A stretch of DNA of 64,000 nucleotides from Zantedeschia hybrid cultivar. Its lineage: Eukaryota; Streptophyta; Magnoliopsida; Alismatales; Araceae. Both the position numbers and the translations under genes were made by a program. Within the stretch, counting starts at the first letter, position 1; each line of letters begins with the position of its first letter. The notes below the pieces were generated by a model. That model did no database searches. It was given only the letters and a program-made list of their open reading frames with translations, and was not told the origin of the DNA. The stretch covers positions 42,211,980 to 42,275,979 of the forward strand of contig JARZZO010000004.1 of assembly GCA_030544215.1 (NCBI GenBank), read 5' to 3'. Positions 20,303 to 32,400 of the stretch are shown in pieces.

Positions 20303-23300
20303 TGTAAGGAATCGCATGGGAGGAATGAACAAAAATAAAATAGAATGAGATCACAATGGAATTAAAATCATCCTTGTCATTCTAATCTGTTTCAACTAAA
20401 ATAAATTGATTCAAAGATCTGAACCTCACCTTACGCGAAATCGGATCTGCATTCGTTTGGCTCCAGAGGAGCGATGCCAGTAGCCACACAGTGCCTCGGC
20501 CTCTAGCAGTATCTACGCGATTCCCCGGTTGATAGTTCATCCTTAATTCCTCAGTGGGTTTAGCATGTTTGATCTTTCTCCTCCACGATGGTACCCGCGA
20601 CATGCGGGTGGTGGTTCCGGCAGGTAGAAAACGAGGCAAGCAGAGGAGAAAGAAGGGGCAACCGTAACGACCCGCCACCCTATAATCGGGGATCCGATTA
20701 CTAAATGGGTACCGAATCATTAATTTGGAAACAAGTCAGGATCTTGATAAGTCTGAAAAATAAATAATAAACTAAGCTAAACATTCACATCGCATTGAAT
20801 TAAAAAAGAAGTGCAAGAATTAGAAATTATTACAATGTGACTCGACTTAGCAAATAATTATATACTCCGACTAAAAGAAAATAATTAAGCATACCAGTCA
20901 GAAAATAAAATAACAACTACGTCGGGGCATACCCCAGAACAACGGCTGCTGGCGCGCGACCCAAAGCAACATTCTCCTCGCTACGCCAACCTGGAACCCT
21001 CACCTGAAAACCGCAGGGGTGAGTCTCGTCGAAAGGACTCAGTAGGGATCCTTCGATCCCCACCACCCACTCACGCACCCACAAGTGTAGTAACGCAATT
21101 ATAGATAATTTAAGTAAGTAAAACAGCAAATACAATTCCTATATTCAATATAAAACACATGCATTCGAAATATAATATGCACAATTCTAAAACCATTCTA
21201 CCACAGGGCCCACAACCAGCGTCTCGGCAAAACATGCCAACCACACGGCCGAGCACGGGAAACACCGACCCGCTGAAACCAAACAGTAACCCCTCGGATA
21301 GCGCGCTGGCTACTCCGACCTGACAGGCTCCAGGTGGTTCTGCTTCCCCTAGCATGAGTAACACTCCGAATGTACCACTCCCACACGGTACTAACTATAC
21401 TCCGGGGTACACCAGATGATCCTCTCTCTAGGCGTCACCCCGCCACTCCCACACCGGCGCCGTGTCACTCCCACACCGACACAGGATGCCTAAGCGCTAA
21501 CAACTGTCACTCTAGGCCCACGATCGCACAAAACACAACACGGTGCGATCCGATCACATAGAATCCAATGTCATCGAGTACATTTCTATACATGCAATTA
21601 ACTAAACTATCTAACAATGTAAACATGTGTTAATTGCATGGATTAATGAAATTCTGGCTTGAATCGCGTCGCCCAAGGCCGACGTCATTCAAGCTTCTTA
21701 AACTGGTTTATATGAAAACTGGCATCGGAAGATGGCCTAAAACGCGTTGTTTATAAAGGTCGCCGTTAAAAAGGTGTTGTTGTCCCTAGTCGCCTGATAA
21801 CGACAGAAACAGAGACAAACCTCGGGGTGATTTTTCTTAAAAGGCGTCGTGCATGGAAGTCGCCTTTCAAAAAGGCGTCGCTGTCCCTGGACGCTCATCA
21901 GTCCAGAGAAAGAGTCTGTTATCTGGGCTAAATCGCGTCGCGGGTGGAAGCCGCCTTTCTAAAAGGCGTCGCTGTCCCCCGACGCCATTAACCCTCACAG
22001 ACAAGTTCTTCCTCCGCCATCTCTCAATCTGCGGGGTGGGATTTCCTCCTCAAATCGTGTAAAAACATAAACAAAGTGGAGAAGGAGGAGAAGAACCTAA
22101 ATACCCATTAAAATACTCAAATTCTCATTACATGCATTTAGTATTTTCACCCTAAGAAAATCCCTAAACATGCTCCAAAGCAGGAAAAACATGATTTTTA
22201 AACGAAATACAATGGGGATCGTCACCCTACCGGTTACTTGAACTCCTCCTAGTTCTAAGCCGCCAACCCGCCTCGCGACACGCCACCGCCTGTACCGCCG
22301 TGGGCACCGCTACTCCACCGGGACGTCGGCCGCCGTCCGGAGAGAAATGCGCCGCGGAGGAAGTGGTGGTGGTAGTGGAGGAAGTTGGTAGGTTAATGGA
22401 GTTGAGGGAGAGGAGGAATGGGGAGAGGAAAGGAAGGAGAGGCGGAAAGGCTTCGCCGGAGAGTCGGAGGGAGGAGAGGAGAGAGAAGAGAAAGGAGAGA
22501 ATGAGGGAAAGGAGGGAGGGTTCACGGAATCAAACAGAAGCTGGAAAAAATGCGTCGTGCAAGACCGACGTCATTCAAACGACAAGACCGGGCCGTACAC
22601 TGACAAATCAGGGTCGTACTCTAAATGGCGTCGTCCATCCAAGACGTAATTCAGACAATAAAACTGGAGCCGTACTCTCACGTGGCACAGCCTAAAACAC
22701 GTCCACATTGCTAGACGCCGTTTGAACCCGAAAAGGAAACTAAGTCTCAGCCCCACCATGGCCCAAACTAAGGGATCCGACCCCGAAACTGACCCGATAA
22801 TCAGATCCGAAACCTCAGTCCTTACAGCAACCCTCTCAAGGAGGCTAGCCAAGTGAGGGAGAGTGGAGGGAGACGGCCAGAGATGGGAAACCTTAGAGCT
22901 TGACCTAGGGTTCCCTCCTAACATATATTTATATTAATTTAAGACGACTATTCATAAAAATCCCTATATTAATATAAACCTCACTTAAATACTATTGATC
23001 GAGAATCTTTGTGTGTGTGAGCCTCTAGGCCCAAGTGTCAATCTAGTTTTGAGTCCAATAAGCCCAATACCCCTAACTAAGTTAAAATAATTGATTTAAT
23101 ATATCATATTAAATAATTATTTAATTGATCTATCATCTCATAATAATCGACTCGGCTTCCAATCAAGTTAGGTGTCAAACAACGCTGCATGATAGCGGAA
23201 GGTAACGAGATTCAACAACCTGCTCAAGAAACTTTTCTATCATCAGTTACCATATGGTTATAATCGTTTACAAGTGACCTTAGGGTATGTCAATTGTCAA

Positions 23301-24027
23301 ACCCTAGTGAGCTCACTTACTTGGACTAGATGCCTTAAAACATCATCGGTAAGTACCTTTTCTGATATGTTGTCCTCTTTGGACAGGGACTCCTAGGCAT
23401 CATTGTCTCTATCTAATTACCAAGAATGAATAGTTTTGTATTGACAACATAATCACCTTCGAAGATATTATGCTGGATTCGATCACTTAACTTATTAAGA
23501 TCTCATGGCTAGAGATCTATAAGTTAAAGTCAAAATTCAGAAATCCATCAACAAGATGTCTTTGGTGTCTCAAGTTAAAGGACCAACCATGCTACTGTAA
23601 AAATAAATCAAACGAGTTGACAATTAGGTAATTTATTATCCATTGATTCATATAGGATCAGTTCAATGAACTCGTTCACTAGTGAGTGCCTACAGGTTCG
23701 CCTTGCTGTCTCCACGCAAGGGACTATAAGAATAGTCATCATTATCTTATAAGTAGGAGTAACATGTACTAGTCTCATAAGATATTTGATGTCCTTCTCA
23801 AATATCATCCGACTAAGAATAATTAAGAATATATATTTATAGGATATTAATCTCATTATTATAATATCATCATAATTTAATATCCCTTGCACATGTTCAT
23901 GAACTTTATTATGAAACGGTATATCAAATTATATATAATGAATATGATGCCTTTATTATTATTAATTGAACAAAATTGTACAATAATTATGTGTGATGGG
24001 CTTGACGGACATACATAACTACCAACA
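20303..24027 (-). mobile_element. 5' LTR of the copia fragment, split by a nested solo LTR
   Basis: The + strand edges are TGTAAGGAATCGC (20303) and CTACCAACA (24027), giving a - strand LTR TGTTGGTAG...CCTTACA. Removing the nested element and one target copy (2169 bp) leaves 1556 bp, nearly the length of the related solo LTR at 38585-40138 (1554 bp). The two share recognisable blocks such as GTCTCCACGCAA / GTCTCCACACAA and a GATGTCCTTCTC block. The right edge abuts an L1 relic, into which it apparently inserted. Confidence 0.8.
20663..22826 (-). mobile_element. Solo LTR related to the gag-only element
   Basis: 2164 bp beginning CGTAACGACCCGCC and ending CCTCAGTCCTTACA, flanked by perfect GCAAC duplications (20658-20662 and 22827-22831). 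It is homologous end to end with the LTRs at 6325 and 10317 but more diverged from them than they are from each other. A solo LTR with intact target duplications indicates recombination between the two LTRs of a former full element. It carries at least seven GGCGTCG/CGACGCC inverted repeats. Confidence 0.92.
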
Positions 24028-25480
24028 ATTATTGGTTGCACCGAACTTTCTTAGAACTAGGAGGATCTAGTGTCACTCTCAGCCATTCACTATAAGAGAA
24101 TTGAATCAATGCACCGAACTTTATTATGATCCCTACATGCTGATGCCCAATCTTACCACAGTAATAACAGAAGGTAGGAAGTCTCACGGGCTACATCTAA
24201 CTTTTCACAGGACCATCTCCCAGTTTTGCTTTAATGGTTGATTTGAGGGGGAGGTTTACATCCATGGATACTCTTAGTCGAGCATAGGAGCTCCAAGTTT
24301 AAACAACACTGCTTATTAGTTATTGGACTTCCCCAAACTGTTCTGCAATCTTGCATACTACTGTCGGGTTCAAGTATTAATCAGGAATGTCATGGATTCG
24401 AACCTAGAAAGTAGCTTTGGAAAGCCCATATTCAAATGGGGATATGTTGGATCGTCCTCTTTCAATAAGACCAATTATTTGTTAAAGCACCAAGGTGACC
24501 TCAGAAAAATCCTGTCAACATCTTATGGAGCTTCAAACCTAACCAAAAACATATTTTTAGGCAATCAAGGAACTGCCACTAGCCATGGGGGTTTCACAGT
24601 TTTCCTATCCAATCCCTTAGGTTAGCAGGTCGAACTATATCCTCTAAGAGAACTCTGAGAACAAGAGTATGTTTCCACCTTCTCCTAGTCTTGGAATCAA
24701 TTCCAATACTGACTACCCTTAGACATCAGCAGTTGGAATCTTTGAAGGACTGCAGCTTAGTCCTTACTTCCCCTTAGGGGTTATCCATGCATAGAGAGAT
24801 GATAACAACTCACGAACACAGGACACACTCAACAGTACTACAGATACCAGAGAGAGGATTCAGCAGAAAAGGATTAGGCGTGAACCAGGTGTAGAGAAAA
24901 GGGGGATAACAAGAAGAAACAAGGAGAGGGGAAAGACTGAAGCTGCTGAATAAAAGAACATGAACTGATCATAGTAGGAAACAGGGACTGAGCAACGGTC
25001 GGAAGATTCAGAAGGCAGTTGGAGAACAGTACATGTGATAATCGTCCAAAGCTGCTACAAATGGGGAGCATGGAAAAAGCCTGCAGAAGATGAACACCTG
25101 AGATGCTATCGGGCCTGATTGGAAGAAACAGCCGATTGCCAAAGGGTTGGGGGAGAGGGACAACAATACAGAGGGGGAAGACTAGAGGGGTTGAGGGGGG
25201 AAGGGAAAAGTCTAGGGTGGATGGGTTCAAAGAAGGTGAGGCCACAGGGACAGGGAAGGAATTAATCTTACTACTGCATATGAGCACCAATCGCCTCTAG
25301 CAAGGGAGGGATGAAAGTCTTCAAGAGGTAGAGAAAGCCAGGTTGCAATCTATCCATCTGATAAAAGGAAATTGATCTAAGACTACACCAGCTGAGATAG
25401 AGAACGACATCACACCCTCTCCAAAGCGACCAAGGAAGAGAAGCGGGCTTGAAGTCGAAGTTTTATTGTAATACATGCTT
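24028..25480 (-). pseudogene. L1-type LINE ORF1 relic
   Basis: On the - strand, broken frames match plant L1 ORF1: a DUF4283-like core (NMFLVRFEAP, then DRIFLRSPWCFNK) at about 24440-24600, an ARLRVSMDVNLPLKS-like block, KLGDGPV, and a knuckle RLPTFCYYCGKIGH near 24135-24180. The ORF1 3' part ends at the copia LTR edge (24028). No ORF2 is visible. Stops are numerous. Confidence 0.75.
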
Positions 25481-26218
25481 TCATCACTTCATGAAAGTCT
25501 GACATACCATGCGCTAGAATGAAACTTCTGAATTCACTCTGATATCAAATTTTTCATATATTATTAAAAATAATAGTGATGCACTAAAATTACTTTTCCT
25601 GCGCAAAAGGACGACGTGCAGAAAGAATTTTGTTTTTTGCATATAATTGAGTCTTCTATGAAATATACAGAAAGTCAAATGGAAAAGTGAGAAATCTGTA
25701 ATTCCGGTTCTAACAAAAATGACTTATATGCCACCTTCCCCCTAAGAGAAAACATATTTGTAGCAATGTTCCACGGAAAGAAGCCCACTTTGTCACCATG
25801 TTAGGTTGTCATGTTTATTCTCAGCAGAGGAGCTCATTTTACCATTCGCTCAGTATTGCATCTATTTCGACCCCACCTTTAGCATGACATTTATTTGATA
25901 TCCTCCGTGTCACATCTGATTTGAAAGTCACTCCGTAATGCTCAACGTGGGACTCGATCCAGCTCCTCATTTTAAATGCCTAGCAAATCATACAAAAACG
26001 AGAGGACCCTTTTATTGAACTCAAACACCTGAAGTACATGGGTCAAAAAAGAAATATACATCACCTGATTCCTTCAAAATGTTGACTGAACAACATCTAG
26101 AGAAAAAAGTTCAATTCAACTTGTTAAATACAAATTTTTAAGCGTTACCTGTGATTGGCAGGCAGCACTTTGATAAACTTCATGAAGAAATTTGTTGAAA
26201 CCTGGTTATATCACATCC
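25481..26218. other. 3' flank of the lipase-family gene
   Basis: AT-rich DNA downstream of the - strand stop codon; it should hold the 3' UTR and poly(A) signal. No other gene is seen. Confidence 0.45.
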
Positions 26219-26401
26219 TCAAGGTTTTCTCAAAGCAGACGCTGCACCCATAACAATTGCCATAACAATCCCAAGACCAGCACCAAGGGAAGCCCCAATA
26301 GCTGCGGCTGTCAGGGAACTTTCCCGAGAATCTTGCCTTGAATCTGCAACAGGAATCTGTTTTCCTGTTATTTCCACTGACAACCTTTCTTGAACAAGCT
26401 C
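26219..26401 (-). CDS. Lipase-family gene, last exon
   Basis: 61 codons including the stop. It begins ELVQERLSVEI after a CAG acceptor and ends in the Gly/Ala-rich hydrophobic tail and ALRKP. The repeated GxxxG-like spacing suits a membrane helix. Confidence 0.88.
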   Translation of the reverse strand, partial: ELVQERLSVEITGKQIPVADSRQDSRESSLTAAAIGASLGAGLGIVMAIVMGAASALRKP

Positions 26402-29400
26402 CTGCATGAGAGGTGCCAGAGGCTAAGGTACTTGAATCAAGCATTTAAATACCTACTTGCCAACATCACCGCAAGGGGCAAATAAAATAAATCATGCCAA
26501 CAAGTGAAGAGCTGAAATCCACCTGCTGCCGGCCGCTCATACAAAGAATCTAAGCATTATAAGGCAGTACAAAATATATTATATTTACCTCAAGGGCAGC
26601 CTCTTCCTTACTCAGAAGCACACGATGCACTAGTTTACAAAGAGCAGTGACACCTTCAACGGGCATAACAGCCTTCTTTTGAAAAGGCATCCGGACAAAG
26701 TTAACAGGAGCAAAGGCAAGCCTCTGGGTAGCCATCTGCTTGCCATGATCTCCATCAATTGCTGAATGCCATGATGCAGGAGGGTTCCCAGCACTCGGGA
26801 TGACGTAAGGACAAGAATTGGTAACTTCTGTGATGCTTGGAGATGCTTGATATGCCTCGATCACAGAATTAACAAGCATTTTTTGCTGATGTGCACTGAC
26901 TGAAAATTTGTTTGTTATGGCAAGAACCCATGGAATTCCAAGGGCTTTGGCTTCATTAAGAAAAAGGGAAAGAGCAGGTTGTAGCTGAGAACCATTCAGC
27001 TGATGATATCTCGGTACCTTGTGTGATAAATTATGCACGAGGACAATCAAATCAGTTTTCTTACAGAGATCACGTACCCCCAGCCGCAACTCCTCTCTGA
27101 AACGGGTGACCTCTAACTGCAAGTCCTGCAGAACACAATGAAGAGGCAAGGTTAGTAGAGGACAGCCACCTGATCAATTACTTCTGTCAGCCAACAGCCC
27201 TTTCCTTGCAATAACATGACCAGGTGATCATAATACAATATGCTATGATTGATTTACTCTGATGTTAAGAAGACCTAGCATGGAAAACAACTCTTGTCTT
27301 GCAATAAAATGACCAGGTGGAGATCATAATACCATATTCTATCATCAATATAATCTGATGTTAAGAAGACCTTACATGGAACAGCTGAGGGAATTACACG
27401 TATTCCTTTATGTTATACAATACAGAAGGAAATGTCATGACAGTTGGCACTCCAATGATGACCCACAATATCACAGGAATCCATCAAACAATATAACATG
27501 TAGTAACTGAAAACTACACAGTTTTGCACACAGTACCAAAAAGTTAGTGAATTTCTGCTTTTAAAATTCATATACCACTGTTTCTATTTCCAATAACTTT
27601 TAAGCATAAAGACTGATGTAACTGAGGGTAAGGTTGAGGATAGACTTCTGTTTCAAAGATAAGGACGAAGCTGCTATCATCACTGTTAAGGACAATCATG
27701 TAACTAAGGATAAGGCTAAGGATAGTTTTGTGTTTCAAAGATGAGATAAAGCTACTATCGTCATCCCTTCTCCTGTGTTATGATTATAGGGGAGGATGGT
27801 TTGTCTTTGCAATTAGTTAAGCAAAATATTACAGAGGATAGGAAATAAACTAGGCACCAAGCAATGTTCCCTTTCAAGGCTATTCTTCAGGTTAAGGATG
27901 ATGTCTCAATAAGCATGGCATCTCCATTGGTGACGGGCATAAGAGTAAGTTTTGGCAGGATATATGGTGTGACAATAGTCCTTCACTAGAGGTATTCCTT
28001 TGTATTGCATCGCTAGAAATTGTATGGTTGCAGTGGCAGATGTTAGTGACCTGGACAGGCAGAACAAGATTGGGCTTCAAACCTAGGAATGGATCTCCAT
28101 GAACAAGAAACCGGAGAGTGTAGGACACATAAGGATTGAAAGCTTGACACCAATAGCCTATAGCTAAAATGATTGGAAGAGGAAATGGGAGAAAGATAGC
28201 TAGTTTAGAGTGATATTGGCATACCACTACATTGCTAATAGAGGGACTGCCGCCCATTAGGGTACCAACTTTGGCACCCACAATCAACGAAGGCACAATC
28301 GCACGGATCAGATCGGATCAGCCAGTCCTATCAGTTTTGACCCGAGCCGATCCAATCTCATGCCCTGATCCACCGAGCCTTTCCAAGGACAAGCTGATCC
28401 CTGGCTAGGGTCTATAACCCCCCCCCCCCCGGCCACCCTCTCTCTCTCTCTAACCTCTCTTCACTCTTCACTTTCTCTTACTCTCTAAAGCTCTCTCTTG
28501 CTCATTTAAGTTCATGAGGGCAAGAGAAACATCAGAAGAGTTTGCTTAAGAGCAGTTCTCTGATGCTTCATCTCAGGCTCCATTAGAGGGTTATGGCCTC
28601 TATGCATACCTACTAGGATATTATACTGCATATAAACCACTGCCACCCTCTAATGCGCCGAATTACTTAGGAGGATATCATAGTTATCGTCAGTACTCAG
28701 AAATTTGCACATCTGGCCACACCTGCATCTGAAGGCGCACCTCCCATTCCACTGGCAAGGGTATCGCGGGGCCCCGAGAGAGAGAGAGAGAGAGGGAGCT
28801 GGATGCCTTAGATGGGGTGGAAAGTTGCAGGATTCGCTGTGGTTTCTCAACCACACAAGATATAAATCTGATTTATACATGTTTTGTTTTGAGAAATCCA
28901 TAACAATTGTCCAAAGAGTGTTTAATTTATGTTTCTGCTGCATTTTCTTGTTCTCTGTCTGACCGATTCTATCGATCTGATCCTGATCCGGATCAGATCA
29001 GGACTGAGCAATTCCCAGTCCCAATCCGATTCTACCTTCCTTAATCTCTACTGCACACATTTTTTTGTACGAGTTCCTTTTGATCCCATTCAGCCTACCG
29101 CCCCTAAGGGGATTGCCAGTTGTGGCTGTTGGCCGCCATGGCCCCCTTATGGGGTTGCCTGGCCACTGCCAGCCAATAGCAATCCCTAGAGGTGAGTTGC
29201 CACTGTGGCCAGCACCCCCTCCGGGCATGCTGCTGGCCAGCGGTATGCCCCAGAGGGGCCAGACGGTTAGGCTTACTTTGAAGAAATTAGAGTGCTCAAA
29301 GTAAGCCCACTTTATACATACATTAACATGGGATAATGCCATAGGATTCTGGTCCTATTGTGTTGGCCTTTAAGTGTTTTTTACCATTAATTGGGGCTCA

Positions 29401-32400
29401 GTTTTTTCTTTCTTAGTTTTTTTGGGTCGTCCAATCAAAGTGGGCATGTAGGGTATAATAAGGCCCACCTAGAAAAAATTATTTTTTTAGAAAATAGTTT
29501 TTATTAAAAAACACTAGCAATCAGTGCAGTGCAGCAAAGCTGACGTAGATTGATGCATCATCAGATTGGGCTACATGCCACTGAACCTGTCCACCTATTG
29601 CCTTCTAAAGCTCTGCGAGGATCAACGAAATGGTGTTCTTCCTTCTCCTCCGCTCTCTCTTCTGCCTGCATATGGGCTACATTCTCCACTGGGCGCTGGC
29701 ACATGTGGCAGCCAGTGATGGCCCTTGCAGCCAGCCCTAGCGCCACGCATGTAGGCTAGCCCCGTAGGCTGCCCCTGCTTATGCCATGTTATCTAGGTGG
29801 AGCACTCATGAGAAGTTGTCGTGTCCCTATTGCATAGAGCTCACATAAGTCTTTACTCTTGCCAACGGTGCGAAGGTCTCTTTTTTTAATTATTGTCACC
29901 AATTTTTACATGATGAACATCCTTATGGAAAACAAAAGCATAAATTCTACAAAGGTAGGGGTGTGAAAATATTTGCTACATGCGGTAGAACCTCTGAGTC
30001 CGAAATGATGGCCTTATGAGGACGGAATTCATTGCGACAGTGCAGAAAAAACTCCCACTAAGGAGAAATTATTGCTTTAAATGCTGAACTGTATACTCTG
30101 CCACCCAATGGACTTGCAAGAGGTGCATGAACATGCAGAGAATTGGTGAAAAATATCAGATAAACCCCTTATTATCTTTGATTAAAGTTTGCACATTTGT
30201 TTCTTGCTTGTGGCATATCACTACCGGGCTATCCTTTTTGAGCCGACTGTCGCATCAACTGGTATCAGAGCAAGGTTGTTCTTCATCATTTTGCTGTCGC
30301 CATGCCTCCAAAGCATGAAATCCCGGGATGCAAGCATGACATGCATCCACATCAAGAAGCTGCAAAGGGAGCACCAAATACATTATTTTTTTCTTTTCAG
30401 CAGTGTTAAGCATATGCCTGTGTGTGGGGCAGTATCACCACATACGGCAGAGCTGGCCTGCACATGGGGCAGCCCCCCGGCATGCGGCCGCGCCAGCCTA
30501 ATACATTCTTGTTCCCCCCCCCCCCCCCCCCCCCCGGTTCTGCGCCTCATGAGCCTCATGATGGCAGGAGTTTTCAAGTGCCCCCTATATAAGGGGGCAA
30601 GGGGTGAAAGGCTTGGGCTGTCCCCTGCCATATTCCATTAGAGTTCATGACATTTTGACAGAGGGATATAACTGCAATCTTTCTGAAGATTTTGAGGCTA
30701 TTTATAACAATATGTGGGACTTAGATATAAATATACAATTTTATTCCTAGCATTTTGTTGCATCTACATTCAGGTATAACAATCTCTTATGGAGAAGCTT
30801 GGGCTCACTAAAAATACCGTTGAATCATAATGGATTACTAGGTCTGGTCCTGGGTTCAACAATTTTTTTTAGGGTTGGTTCACTACAAGGGACTACAATT
30901 GTTTGGCCCAAGCTACCAGGTTGAATTAGAAATCTCATTGGAATTCGTGCAACCTGGTGACGGACAAACATCTAGCAAGCTTATCCATCACTATGCAGTG
31001 ACAACTTGTGACAAACATCCCTTTGCTGGATTTTTTCCCTTTCGATTACTGCCTTTCCTCATGATGAGGTGGCTTTTAGCCATGGAAGCACATAGAGGCA
31101 AAAAAGAAAAGAAAGAAAGCAAAGGAAGAGAAAGGATGGAATCTCCATTGAAGTGCGCGCCAAGAAGAAGAGGTTCTCCACGTTTGTTTGCTTATTCTCT
31201 CATCTAAATCTCTCTTTCTTCTTATTTTGTTAAGTTCCCAAGCCGTCATCCCCTTATTTTTGGTTTTTGGCCCTTGAGTCCAAGCCTGGGGAAATGGTGA
31301 AAACAATGGGAAAATAGTTCTTCCTCCCTCGAAAAGCCAGGAGTGGAACCGCAAACAACAGTTGCGGCAGCTGCAGCCTCCTCTGCTGTTGCCAGCGGCG
31401 AGGCACCCAAGGTGGAGACGGACATCGCCGTGGAGGGAGGAGAGAGTAGCTGGAGGAAATGGAGACCTTCTTTGCTACGGAGATCTTGACGAAGCGGAGG
31501 AGAACAGACATAAGGAAATTTTACGAAAAAAACCGAGTTTTGTATAACTTCATTGACAAAAGCAATCAACCTGTGTGATCCTATGACAGCTAAAGGGGTG
31601 TGCCTGTGCATGCCAGGCACATGCCTGGAGATCGCCCGGCCCTGGGGGTGTGCCTACACAGCACCGTAGCAGAAAGAGATTAATTGGCGGGTTGATGAGA
31701 GAAGGGCATGATGTACCTAGTGGTGGTGACGGTAGTCGCAGAAGTAGGATTGCAAAAGAACCAATATGCTCGACGAACAAGTCATAAGATTGCTAGATAA
31801 TCGTACATAGGTAGGTTATATATGGCCAGCCCACTTAGTGTAGACTGGCAATATAATGGAATAATACTTGCTGCAATGCCTCAGCGCACTCCAGCTGCAA
31901 CCGCCATCTGATCATGGGATTAGACAGCACACACTTGCTGCACCAGCAAGCAAGGGATGTAGCAGAACTGAAAATGAACACATTGTCTGATCCCATGATT
32001 AGCCGTTGGGGGTCAACCTAGCCGTAGCTGGCCGTTCCCAAACGGCCAACAATGGCTAGTTTGGGCCTTAGGGGTCTATTTAAACTCCCCCAAGGCCCTC
32101 CTAAGGCTCCACAAATTTCCTTTGAGCCTCCTAATATTCTTACTCTCTCTCCCACTCTCTCGATCATAGAATTCTCTCTCCATCTCTCCCACGAGGCCAC
32201 TTCTAGTCTACTACAAGCTCCGCGATCTCTCATCTTCTTGTGCTGTGAAGGAATGGCATCTCAAGGTGCTACTGAGCGGTCATCTGGGAATCCTCCTAGC
32301 GCTGATCCTGCTTGGGGTCATTGCGCACCGGTGGACATGGGCCAAAGAAAGGTACAATGCAAATATTGCAACCGGGTCGTCTCTGGCGGGGTCTACCGAT

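Larger units (their letters stand above)
27126..31984. other. Intron DNA left of the hAT insertion
   Basis: Non-coding. It contains two short tandem duplications (27205-27377 and 27615-27765), a small hAT-derived element (28303-29020), C homopolymers at about 28419-28431 and 30515-30535, and a primer-binding-site-like sequence at 30260. Open frames here have no recognisable product. Confidence 0.6.

Noticed and set aside
22300..22695. 131-codon open frame in the solo LTR
   Set aside because: Arg/Glu-rich translation of the LTR purine tract, not conserved with the sister LTRs.
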